Assembly: GCA_964393405.1 (NCBI GenBank)
Contig: CAYMTR010000031.1
Coordinates: forward strand, 1 to 38,133
Direction: 5' to 3'
Source of the DNA: CAYMTR01 sp964393405
GTDB taxonomy: Bacteria; Bacteroidota; Bacteroidia; Bacteroidales; Prolixibacteraceae
DNA length: 38,133 bases
The position numbers and the translations under genes are program-made. The notes beneath the pieces were generated by a model, which was given only the letters and a program-made list of their open reading frames with translations, searched no databases and was not told the DNA's origin. Positions 31,464 through 38,133 of the stretch are shown piece by piece. How positions within the stretch are numbered: position 1 is the stretch's first letter; every line of letters starts with the position of its first letter.

Positions 31464-34145
31464 TTATGGTTTATTAATGATGACAGTATTTACATAGACA
31501 GAATTATGTCTGACTAATAACCTGCCGTTTATTGTAGCACTTATATTCGCTGAAATTGTATTTAAAGACAAAATGGTTCCATTAAAAGTAGTACCCTCAC
31601 CTATTACAGCCGAGTTTCCTACCTGCCAGAATACATTTTTGGCTTGAGCTCCGTTTGATAATATTACATTACCACCATTACCACCAATAGTGTTCAATCC
31701 TGATGCTATCTGGAATATCCATACTGCATTTACATCACCCTTAGCGTCAAGAATTACATTACCCATTTGGATTAACATTGTAGATTCTGATTTATATAAT
31801 CCTGGTTCAAGTATCATTCCTCCAATATCGAATTCCAATATTTCAGGAGCCGGGAATGTTATTGCCTCACAATACTGATAAGCATCGGTCATATCTAATT
31901 TAGCCTGAATTAACATGGCATCAATTGAAGCACCATCATCAGAAGCGTAAATTCCACCGTTAATAACTGCTCCGGGAGGAAATCCGGTAATATCTGTACG
32001 TAAACCGGGAGATAATCCAACATCCATATTACGAACTTCGGTAGCACCTGTGTTATTAACTATCTGGACACCGGCAAAAATACCAAAGCGGCCAACTGTT
32101 TTAAGGTTTGCAGCTGTTGGACCTAACGGGTCAACAGAGTTGAAACTCCATGTGTAATTGTTTGCTAGGTTTGCTCCAAAAGCATTTTTTACACCTGTAG
32201 TTAAAGTTGCAGTATAAGTAACTCCCGATAAAAGATTACTTGATGGAGTAAATGTTGCAACAAAACCAGAACAATTAACAGTTCCACTTACAAAGTCTGA
32301 ACCTTGTTTTAAAATAAATGTAGAATTATTAAGTGTATACTGATCCATTGGTTCACTAAATGTTGCAGTAATTACTTTGTCTAGTACTACCCCACTTTCA
32401 TTATTTGCAGGATCTGTAAGAATTACTGTTGGTGCCGGAGCATCCAATGTGATGAATGTCCATATATAATTGCTAGCTATTGGAGTACCTTCAGTATTCT
32501 TTACTCCGTTAGTAATAGTCACAATATAAGTTGTACCGAATGAGAGATTGTTTTCCGGATTAAATAAAACAGTTGTTCCGTTATAAGTAATTTCTCCCTC
32601 AATTATATTAACACCCTGTCTCACTTTAAATGTTGAAGAGTTAAAGGTACTTTGATCCATTGGTACGCTAAAAGTTGCTGAAATGTTTTTATCCAGTTCA
32701 ACACCGGTATCATCATCTGCCGGATTAGTTGAAGTTATTGTTGGAACAATAGCTGCCTTTGTATCAAAAGCCCACGCATAGTTTCCAACCATTTCAACAC
32801 CTTGTTGGTTTTTTACACCTGCAAGAATTGTTGCAGTATAATTTGCATAGTATGTCAGATCATTATCAGGGTTAAATACTACTGTTGAACCAGCAGATAT
32901 AATTGTTCCGGGAATTTGTGTTGAACCTTGATATAACGTAAACGTTGAAGTATTAAGGGTTGACAAATCCATTGGATCGCTGAATGTTACTGAAATATTT
33001 GTATTCAATGGAACATCACCTTCATTGTTTGTTGGTTCAGTATAAATTACCGTTGGCGGTGCCAGGTTATTTGTTGTGAATATCCAAACGTAGTCAGCTT
33101 CCATAGATTTACCTTTGGCATTTTTTGCTCCCTTTGAAATAATTGCAGTATAAGTTGTTCCATACTTAAGGTCATTTTCAGGGTTAAACGATACTGTTGT
33201 ACCATCTGTTGTTATAACACCTGTAACCTTAACAGCACCTTGTTTTATAGTAAATGTTGTAGCATTAAGTGTTGTTGGATCCATTGGTTCACTGAATGTT
33301 GCAGTAACTGTTTTATTTATTACGACTTCTTCTTCTAAGTTTGCCGGATCTGTAAAAGTGATAGCAGGAATACCCCCTGTGTTGAATGTCCACACGTAGT
33401 TACTTTCCATTGGTGAACCTGATATACTTTTTACACCAGTTGTTATGGTTGCAGTATAGATAGTTCCAGGGGAAAGATTTCTTGTTGGGGTGAAAGAAGC
33501 GCTTGCATCAATGTATGAAATTGTTCCCGCAATTGGTATTTCTCCATTTTTAAGGGAAAATGTCGTCATATTAAGTGATGACGGATCCATTGGCACACTA
33601 AATGTTGCAGATATCACTTGATCCAAATCAACATCTGTTGCATCACTTAATGGGATTGTAGATAATACCATTGGCGATAAGTTGGTCGTAAATGTCCAAA
33701 CATAATCCGTTTGCAGGGAATTACCCATAGCATCCTTGATCAACAACTCCTTAAAGGTTCCCGTGTAAACAGTGTTAGGTAATAGAGCGGTAGATGGTTT
33801 AAAACTTGCAGTAGAATCAATACATGAAACTGTGCCTGAAACAAGATTTGAACCATTCTTAATGACAAAAGATTCCTTAGTAAAAGTAGCAGGATTCATC
33901 TTTTCATTAAATTTTGCAGTAATTATTTGGCTGAAAGATACACCGGTAGCTCCATTTGTTGGATCAGTCGAAGTCACGACCGGGCATTTACCAGGGATCT
34001 CCTCGAAATCATCTTTTTCGCATTGCCACATAAAAACGGTCATTAATAACAACAAAAGCCATGTTGAATTAAATAACCATGAACTTCTCTTGTGCTTAGG
34101 CTTAAGAGAACTCATTTCATTTGTTAGCTTAAATTTTTTTCTCAT
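31464..34145 (-). CDS. Surface lipoprotein: six Big_5 repeats plus DUF3494 ice-binding-like domain
   Basis: 893 residues. The N-terminus has a long basic region, a hydrophobic segment (LFNSTWLLLLLMTVFMW) and QCEKDDFEE. Cys42 is the lipidation site, and the acidic residues just after it fit the Bacteroidota signal that sends lipoproteins to the cell surface. Six Ig-like Big_5 repeats of about 103 residues follow (about 54-670), each with 'DPAN...GV...I-A-T-F-S-x-P-M-D' and ending 'NYVWTF-T'. The C-terminal 215 residues are a DUF3494 domain (FGIFAGVQIVNNTGATEV, LEPGLYKS, NVILDAKGDVNAVWIFQIAS, NGAQAKNVFWQVGNSAVIGEG, INGRLLVRHNSV). DUF3494 is a right-handed beta helix that binds ice in polar microbes and is common in adhesins elsewhere. 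The OmpA-type gene follows 6 bases downstream. Confidence 0.9.
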   Translation of the reverse strand: MRKKFKLTNEMSSLKPKHKRSSWLFNSTWLLLLLMTVFMWQCEKDDFEEIPGKCPVVTSTDPTNGATGVSFSQIITAKFNEKMNPATFTKESFVIKNGSNLVSGTVSCIDSTASFKPSTALLPNTVYTGTFKELLIKDAMGNSLQTDYVWTFTTNLSPMVLSTIPLSDATDVDLDQVISATFSVPMDPSSLNMTTFSLKNGEIPIAGTISYIDASASFTPTRNLSPGTIYTATITTGVKSISGSPMESNYVWTFNTGGIPAITFTDPANLEEEVVINKTVTATFSEPMDPTTLNATTFTIKQGAVKVTGVITTDGTTVSFNPENDLKYGTTYTAIISKGAKNAKGKSMEADYVWIFTTNNLAPPTVIYTEPTNNEGDVPLNTNISVTFSDPMDLSTLNTSTFTLYQGSTQIPGTIISAGSTVVFNPDNDLTYYANYTATILAGVKNQQGVEMVGNYAWAFDTKAAIVPTITSTNPADDDTGVELDKNISATFSVPMDQSTFNSSTFKVRQGVNIIEGEITYNGTTVLFNPENNLSFGTTYIVTITNGVKNTEGTPIASNYIWTFITLDAPAPTVILTDPANNESGVVLDKVITATFSEPMDQYTLNNSTFILKQGSDFVSGTVNCSGFVATFTPSSNLLSGVTYTATLTTGVKNAFGANLANNYTWSFNSVDPLGPTAANLKTVGRFGIFAGVQIVNNTGATEVRNMDVGLSPGLRTDITGFPPGAVINGGIYASDDGASIDAMLIQAKLDMTDAYQYCEAITFPAPEILEFDIGGMILEPGLYKSESTMLIQMGNVILDAKGDVNAVWIFQIASGLNTIGGNGGNVILSNGAQAKNVFWQVGNSAVIGEGTTFNGTILSLNTISANISATINGRLLVRHNSVYVNTVIINKP
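32136..33986 (-). repeat. Six tandem Big_5 Ig-like repeats (about 310 bp each)
   Basis: Residues 54-670 of the lipoprotein consist of six units of about 102-104 residues. Each begins with a 'T-x-P-x-x' turn and the strand 'I-S/T-A-T-F-S-x-P-M-D' and closes with 'Y-x-W-x-F'. The first unit is the most divergent (ITAKFNEKMNPATFTKESF). These form a stalk that lifts the DUF3494 tip away from the cell. Confidence 0.85.
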
Positions 34146-34276
34146 TGTAAATATTTTAAGGGTAAAAAAATGAATAGTAAATATTCATTGATGTAATGAG
34201 CAAAGTTGGATAGATTAAAGCTTTAAGCCGTTATATATTTACATATATGATTTACATATATCACGCTTCATATAAT

Positions 34277-34316
34277 GAAAAAGATCGCCTCAAGATTTTA
34301 CTCTCAAAACGATCTT
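34277..34316 (-). terminator. Terminator after the second OmpA-type gene
   Basis: On the minus strand AAGATCG ... CGATCTT form a perfect 7-bp stem followed by TTTTTC, 45 bases beyond the stop at 34362. The inner part (TTTTGAGAGTAAAA) equals that of the hairpin at 29325-29362. Confidence 0.7.
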
Positions 34317-34361
34317 CACAAGTATAGAATAATAAAATTCGATATTTACAATCTCATTTTT

Positions 34362-36341
34362 TTACTTTGGGATAATATCAATAATTACTGTTCTATTGTA
34401 AAATCGCTCTTCAGGAAGTTTGTTATCAAAAGGAGATACCCTTTCGTCTTCACCAAAACCTAAAGTTTCAAATTTTACATCATTTCTTCCTCTACGGGAT
34501 AATTCAGTTTCAATAATACCTTTAACATCAGTAGCCCTAGCCAGCGATAAGCGTTGGTTGTTAACGGGATCACCAATGATATCGGTATATCCGTGAATAA
34601 TTACGGTTGCGTTTTCAGGAATTTTAGGAGTTACAACTTCAGAAAGATACTTTTCGTAAATTTTAATAGATTTAGAATCATTGAATTCATAAATCACGCT
34701 GAACCTCATACCTTGCTCTTCTGTAGGTGGCACCCACAGAACTAAGTGTTTCTGTGTTTCCTTTTTAACTGTTTTACCGCTTTTAGTAGTTCCGATCATG
34801 GTAAGTTTATAATTACCTTCTGACCTTTGGCCTAATATGGATTTTCCAGGGATAGTAACAAGCTCTTGATCATAGGGCCCGAAATTTTGAATAACACCGT
34901 CGTTATCTTTAACCTCAAGCGACCAAGAAGAAAACGCTTCATTAGAGCCATCTGCTTTTACAGATACATAGCTATCGATTGGAGCTTCTTGAATTGCATT
35001 AATTTCGACTGGCTTAAGCGGAGCTTCTTCTCCACTTTGAAACTCCATTAACAACTCCGGAGAGTTGCTTTCGATAGAAACCCTGCGGTCACCTTCACGA
35101 AGCAGTTTTAGTTCAAGAGTTCCACCCGGTTGTTCTGATGGAATTTTTGGTTTGTCCCTTCCTTCAACATTTATTCTTAAAGGAGAAACGCCGAAAACAT
35201 CGACCAAATATTCTTTCACAGATTCTGCCATTAGCCTGCCATCTTGAGGTCCCTTTTCAGATGATCCAACTAACTTAATGCTAGTGTTTGGATTTTTATT
35301 CATCCTATCGCCTAATATGTTCATTATATTATAATAAGCAACCATCTCACGGTCTGAACGTCCTGAAAGATTTTTTGGTTTAAATACTTCCAACTGTGTT
35401 TCTTTGAAGTCTTTTACTTCACTTTTTTTGAGCAAAACATAACGATCGGGTATTTCTGTTGACCCTAAGTCGAAGAAGATATAGTTACGAAGGGGGAAGG
35501 TTTCCCTAACCCTACGTTCAACCGGAATGTTTTCAGGAGAAGTTACACTAAACTCAACTTCAGGTACAACAATCGGTACAATCACTGCAACCGGTGCAAC
35601 TGGTGCAACAGCTTCTTCAATAATAGGTTTTGTCTTTCCAAATTTTATAGCAACACCTGCTCTGGCAGTCGATAAAGACCAGCTTTCAACAGAACGCGGG
35701 TGTTGAAAGAAATAAGGATGAAAGGATACAAATGGCGATAAACTTACCTGATTAGGACTACTTTTTGATGACAATGGAATGTCGTAACCTAAACCAACTT
35801 GTGTTGAAAACACATGCATGTTTATGTCGCTGAATGATCCCTGAACACTATTAAATTTATCATCCGGATCAACATCAAAAGTGTATGTGAATGATCTATT
35901 AATGTTATAACTATACGCTCCTCCAACAAAAAGGTAAAAACCTGATCTAAATGGAGTAATACGTATACTTGGCTCAATAGTGACGTAACTAAGCGGAGTT
36001 GTTAAATCTTCAGGACAATTACAGGGTGATACCATTTCAGTAAAAGATCCACCTCTGTTATCGTAACCAAGGTTTAACATAAAACCTAAAACCGGTATTG
36101 GTCTGTATTCTATCAAGAAAGAGGCGTAGGGAGTTAATCCAAATCCTTCATGAAAAGCAGCTGGTGCTTTAACTGAAGAGTTTAACACTTGAGTTGTTCC
36201 GGTATAAATATTATAATTTACAGCCCCGGAAACACCTAACCAAAGCTTTGGTTGAGGTCTTTCAATCTCTTCTGCTTTTGTTGATACGGAAAAAACAATA
36301 AGCATTAAGATCAAAGAATATTTAAATAAATTTCGTATCAT
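34362..36341 (-). CDS. Barrel protein with two OmpA-like domains, copy 2
   Basis: 659 residues, paralogue of the gene at 29409-31457 along its whole length. A signal peptide (YSLILMLIVFSVSTKAEE) is followed by the barrel (about 33-237), with SPCNCPEDLTTPLSYVTIEP again holding a Cys-x-Cys pair (107, 109). An alanine/proline/valine-rich linker (AVAPVAPVAVIVPIVVP) is special to this copy. Then come the first OmpA-like domain (about 287-425: IFFDLGSTEIPDRYVLL, AESVKEYLVDVFGVSPLRI, GDRRVSI), an Ig-like segment and the C-terminal OmpA domain (about 546-659: YEFNDS, IIHGYTDIIG, LSLARATDV, RFYNRTVIIDIIPK). The diaminopimelate-binding Asp and Arg are kept. It follows the DUF3494 repeat gene by 131 bases. 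Confidence 0.88.
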   Translation of the reverse strand: MIRNLFKYSLILMLIVFSVSTKAEEIERPQPKLWLGVSGAVNYNIYTGTTQVLNSSVKAPAAFHEGFGLTPYASFLIEYRPIPVLGFMLNLGYDNRGGSFTEMVSPCNCPEDLTTPLSYVTIEPSIRITPFRSGFYLFVGGAYSYNINRSFTYTFDVDPDDKFNSVQGSFSDINMHVFSTQVGLGYDIPLSSKSSPNQVSLSPFVSFHPYFFQHPRSVESWSLSTARAGVAIKFGKTKPIIEEAVAPVAPVAVIVPIVVPEVEFSVTSPENIPVERRVRETFPLRNYIFFDLGSTEIPDRYVLLKKSEVKDFKETQLEVFKPKNLSGRSDREMVAYYNIMNILGDRMNKNPNTSIKLVGSSEKGPQDGRLMAESVKEYLVDVFGVSPLRINVEGRDKPKIPSEQPGGTLELKLLREGDRRVSIESNSPELLMEFQSGEEAPLKPVEINAIQEAPIDSYVSVKADGSNEAFSSWSLEVKDNDGVIQNFGPYDQELVTIPGKSILGQRSEGNYKLTMIGTTKSGKTVKKETQKHLVLWVPPTEEQGMRFSVIYEFNDSKSIKIYEKYLSEVVTPKIPENATVIIHGYTDIIGDPVNNQRLSLARATDVKGIIETELSRRGRNDVKFETLGFGEDERVSPFDNKLPEERFYNRTVIIDIIPK

Positions 36342-36472
36342 CTTTTTGTTTTTTTAATTTTTGTATTTAATACTTTTTAAAAATTTAAACATTACATGTT
36401 TGGTAATTGTCTTTTGGTTGAAATTAGCCAACCATGTAATGTTTCATTTCATATCTTTTTACTTTTCAACAC

Positions 36473-38133
36473 TTATGGTTTTGTAACCGTGTTCGTATCT
36501 AAAGTAACCGCAGCAATTCTTGTCAATGCTCTACCATATAATGTTGCTCCGGTTGTTAAAGTGATAGATTGATCAGCCAAAATGTTCCCATAGAATACTG
36601 AGTTTGTACCAAGTGTAGCTGAAGTTCCAACTGACCAATAAATATTTTCAGCCTTTGCTCCACCTGCTAAAACGATCGAGGTACCTTCTGTTGTAATGAG
36701 AGTTGATCCCATCTTGAAAATCCACACAGCATTAGAGTTACCTCCAGCATCAAGGGTTAGAATTCCATTAGCACCTGTGCCTGATATTCCACTAGTTGAT
36801 GAGTTCACATAGAGACCTGGTGCAAATGTAAGTCCACCGAGTTGTCCCGGCAAGGAAATAGCATCCAATGATCTCGATTGAGCATCGTTATAAGCAGTAG
36901 TCAAGTCTTCTTTTGCTGTTCCTACTATAGGGTCAGCAACTGTGTAAAGAATACCGTTCACATTACCTGGGAGTAAACCTGCTATTGTAGCTGTCGGGAA
37001 CGAACCCACATCACCAGTAATAATAGTAGATACCCCTGTATTTGTAATTCCAGCACCCGCCAGTATTGCAAAATCTGCAGCTGAGCCTAGATCAACACCC
37101 TGAGGTCCTGTTGGTGCTGAGATTGTATAGTTTGCCGTGATTGTTTTGTTATCATCCATAAGTACAGTGATTGGATTTGTTGATCCTATTGCATCACCAC
37201 TCCATGAATCAAAAACGTATCCTGAATTTGCGGTAGCAGTAAGCTCAACATTTTCTCCAAAATTGTAATTAATCTGAGAAGGATTCTTTACAACATCTCC
37301 GTTAACCGAAATTACTGTTAAAGTGAATGTTATAATTGAAAAGTTAGCAGTAATGTTTTTGTTTGAGTTCATTGTTACTGTTAATGGATTTACTGAACCT
37401 GTAGCATCTCCACCCCATCCGGTAAAAGTATATCCTGAATTTGGAGTTGCTGTAAGTTGTACAGTCGCTCCCGAAGTGTATGTAGGATTATTTGGATTTT
37501 TATCTACACTGCCATTAATAGCGGTCACATCCAAGGTGAAAGTATTCACGGGTATCAATGTAAAATTAGCAGTAATGTTTTTGTTTGAATTCATTGTTAC
37601 TGTTAATGGATTTGCCGAACCTGTAGCATCTTCACCCCATCCGGTAAAAGTATATCCTGAAATAGGAGTTGCTGTAAGTTGTACATTAGCTCCAGAAGAA
37701 TATGAAAGACTATTTGGATTTTTAATAACACTTCCATTTATTGCTGTCACATTTAAGGTGTAAGTATTCACAGGTATCAATGTGAAATTAGCAGTAATAT
37801 TCTTGTTAGAGTTCATTGTAACTGATAAAGGATTTGTTGTACCTGTAGCATCTCCTGTCCAACCTGTAAAAGTATATCCTGAAGTTGGTGTCGCAGTAAC
37901 TTGAACTGCAGCTCCACTCGAATAGCTTGTTAGATTAGGATTTTTTACTGCTGTTCCTCCTAATGTTGATGAAACATTTAAAGTGTATGTGTTAACAGGT
38001 ATCAATGTGAAATTCGCAACAATGTTCTTATTAGAATTCATTGTAACTGATAAAGGATTTGTTGTACCTGTAGCATCTCCTGTCCAACCGGTAAAAGTAT
38101 ATCCTGAAGTTGGTGTTGCAGTAACTTGAACTG
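36473..38133 (-). CDS. Repeat adhesin with DUF3494 ice-binding-like domain (5' end outside window)
   Basis: At least 552 residues; the frame is open to the window edge, so the start and signal peptide are missing. An internal Met at 38041 is not the start, because the repeats continue beyond it. The visible N-terminal part is made of four full and one partial repeat of 71-75 residues (V-N-T-Y-T-L-N-V ... VQLTATPNSGYTFTGWGGDA ... NPLTVTMNSNKNITANF), the InlB/Listeria-Bacteroides type (Flg_new_2-like). The C-terminal 210 residues are a very typical DUF3494 domain: ADFAILAGAGITNTGVSTI, GDVGSFP, LTFAPGLYVNSS, ILTLDAGGNSNAVWIFKMGS, AKAENIYWSVGTSATLGTNS, FYGNILADQSITLTTGATLY, GRALTRIAAVTLDTNTV. A secreted surface protein for adhesion or ice binding, presumably working with the OmpA-type protein encoded next. 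Confidence 0.88.
   Translation of the reverse strand, partial: VQVTATPTSGYTFTGWTGDATGTTNPLSVTMNSNKNIVANFTLIPVNTYTLNVSSTLGGTAVKNPNLTSYSSGAAVQVTATPTSGYTFTGWTGDATGTTNPLSVTMNSNKNITANFTLIPVNTYTLNVTAINGSVIKNPNSLSYSSGANVQLTATPISGYTFTGWGEDATGSANPLTVTMNSNKNITANFTLIPVNTFTLDVTAINGSVDKNPNNPTYTSGATVQLTATPNSGYTFTGWGGDATGSVNPLTVTMNSNKNITANFSIITFTLTVISVNGDVVKNPSQINYNFGENVELTATANSGYVFDSWSGDAIGSTNPITVLMDDNKTITANYTISAPTGPQGVDLGSAADFAILAGAGITNTGVSTIITGDVGSFPTATIAGLLPGNVNGILYTVADPIVGTAKEDLTTAYNDAQSRSLDAISLPGQLGGLTFAPGLYVNSSTSGISGTGANGILTLDAGGNSNAVWIFKMGSTLITTEGTSIVLAGGAKAENIYWSVGTSATLGTNSVFYGNILADQSITLTTGATLYGRALTRIAAVTLDTNTVTKP
37118..38133 (-). repeat. Tandem InlB-type repeats, nearly identical in DNA
   Basis: Units at 37118-37330, 37331-37549, 37550-37771 and 37772-37996, plus a partial unit at 37997-38133, of 213-225 bp each. 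The units nearer the gene's 5' end are close copies (for example the stretch encoding YTFTGW and NSNKNITANF). The last unit before DUF3494 is clearly more diverged (YVFDSWSGDAIGS, DDNKTITANY). This indicates recent expansion at the distal end of the array. Confidence 0.85.

Noticed and set aside
37323..37763. A 146-codon open frame on the plus strand
   Set aside because: It is the complement of the InlB-type repeats of the minus-strand adhesin; its length comes from the repeats lacking stops, and it has no start context or family features.
37118..38133. Tandem repeats as a CRISPR array
   Set aside because: Units exceed 200 bp, are in frame and encode a known repeat domain; there are no unique spacers or cas genes.
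36473..38133. DUF3494 as proof of a polar or sea-ice organism
   Set aside because: The domain is widespread in non-polar Bacteroidota, and the ice-binding face cannot be judged by eye; only the domain is claimed.

Overview
The window is an AT-rich stretch of a Bacteroidota genome, most likely class Bacteroidia. Evidence: BspA-type leucine-rich repeats mixed with BACON domains, a lipoprotein-type Omp85 partner (TamL) beside TamB, PorT-like small barrels, and Bacteroidota-style TTTG promoter elements. It is a draft assembly with a 100-N gap at 3069-3168. All genes but one lie on the minus strand, so the text reads from high to low coordinate. I see no tRNA, rRNA, CRISPR array, insertion sequence or prophage.

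Layout from high to low coordinate. (1) 38133-29409 is a surface/adhesion region. It holds two copies of a cassette: a secreted repeat protein ending in a DUF3494 (ice-binding-like) domain, followed by a large barrel protein with two OmpA-like domains. Each copy ends in a related terminator hairpin. (2) 29209-27206 holds a lipocalin-like lipoprotein, a 72-aa membrane protein and an AI-2E-type transporter. (3) 27048-24080 is a tight three-gene carbohydrate operon: PIG-L deacetylase, family 4 glycosyltransferase and GH100-like hydrolase. (4) 23932-20202 holds a barrel protein and a signalling set: a short AraC regulator with a heavy-metal-domain-like N-terminus, a PAS/HisKA/REC/HPt hybrid kinase and a stand-alone receiver. 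(5) 20057-19587 is a universal stress protein. (6) 19540-8443 is envelope construction and lipid traffic: TamB, TamL, MlaE, MlaF, MlaD and an L,D-transpeptidase. The only plus-strand gene, a second L,D-transpeptidase of another family, overlaps the last one tail to tail. (7) 7609-4589 is a stress-type run: a secreted unknown, then a 51-aa lmo0937-like membrane protein, YtxH, Holin-X, an unknown, a lipoprotein and a small barrel. (8) 4210-1 is a giant BspA-like LRR/BACON surface protein broken by the gap and leaving the window.

The most interesting unexplained signal is regulatory. A 12-base element (TTGTGTAACACT) lies exactly 18 bases upstream of a 9-base TTTG element (CACCTTTGA). Two intergenic regions carry it perfectly, and graded matches with the same spacing occur upstream of five other genes, all with envelope or stress roles. 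This suggests an uncharacterised envelope-stress regulon, possibly controlled by an ECF-type sigma factor or a dimeric activator.

The window as a whole looks like an envelope maintenance and surface-display neighbourhood. Functions are inferred from sequence motifs read by eye; no database search was run.
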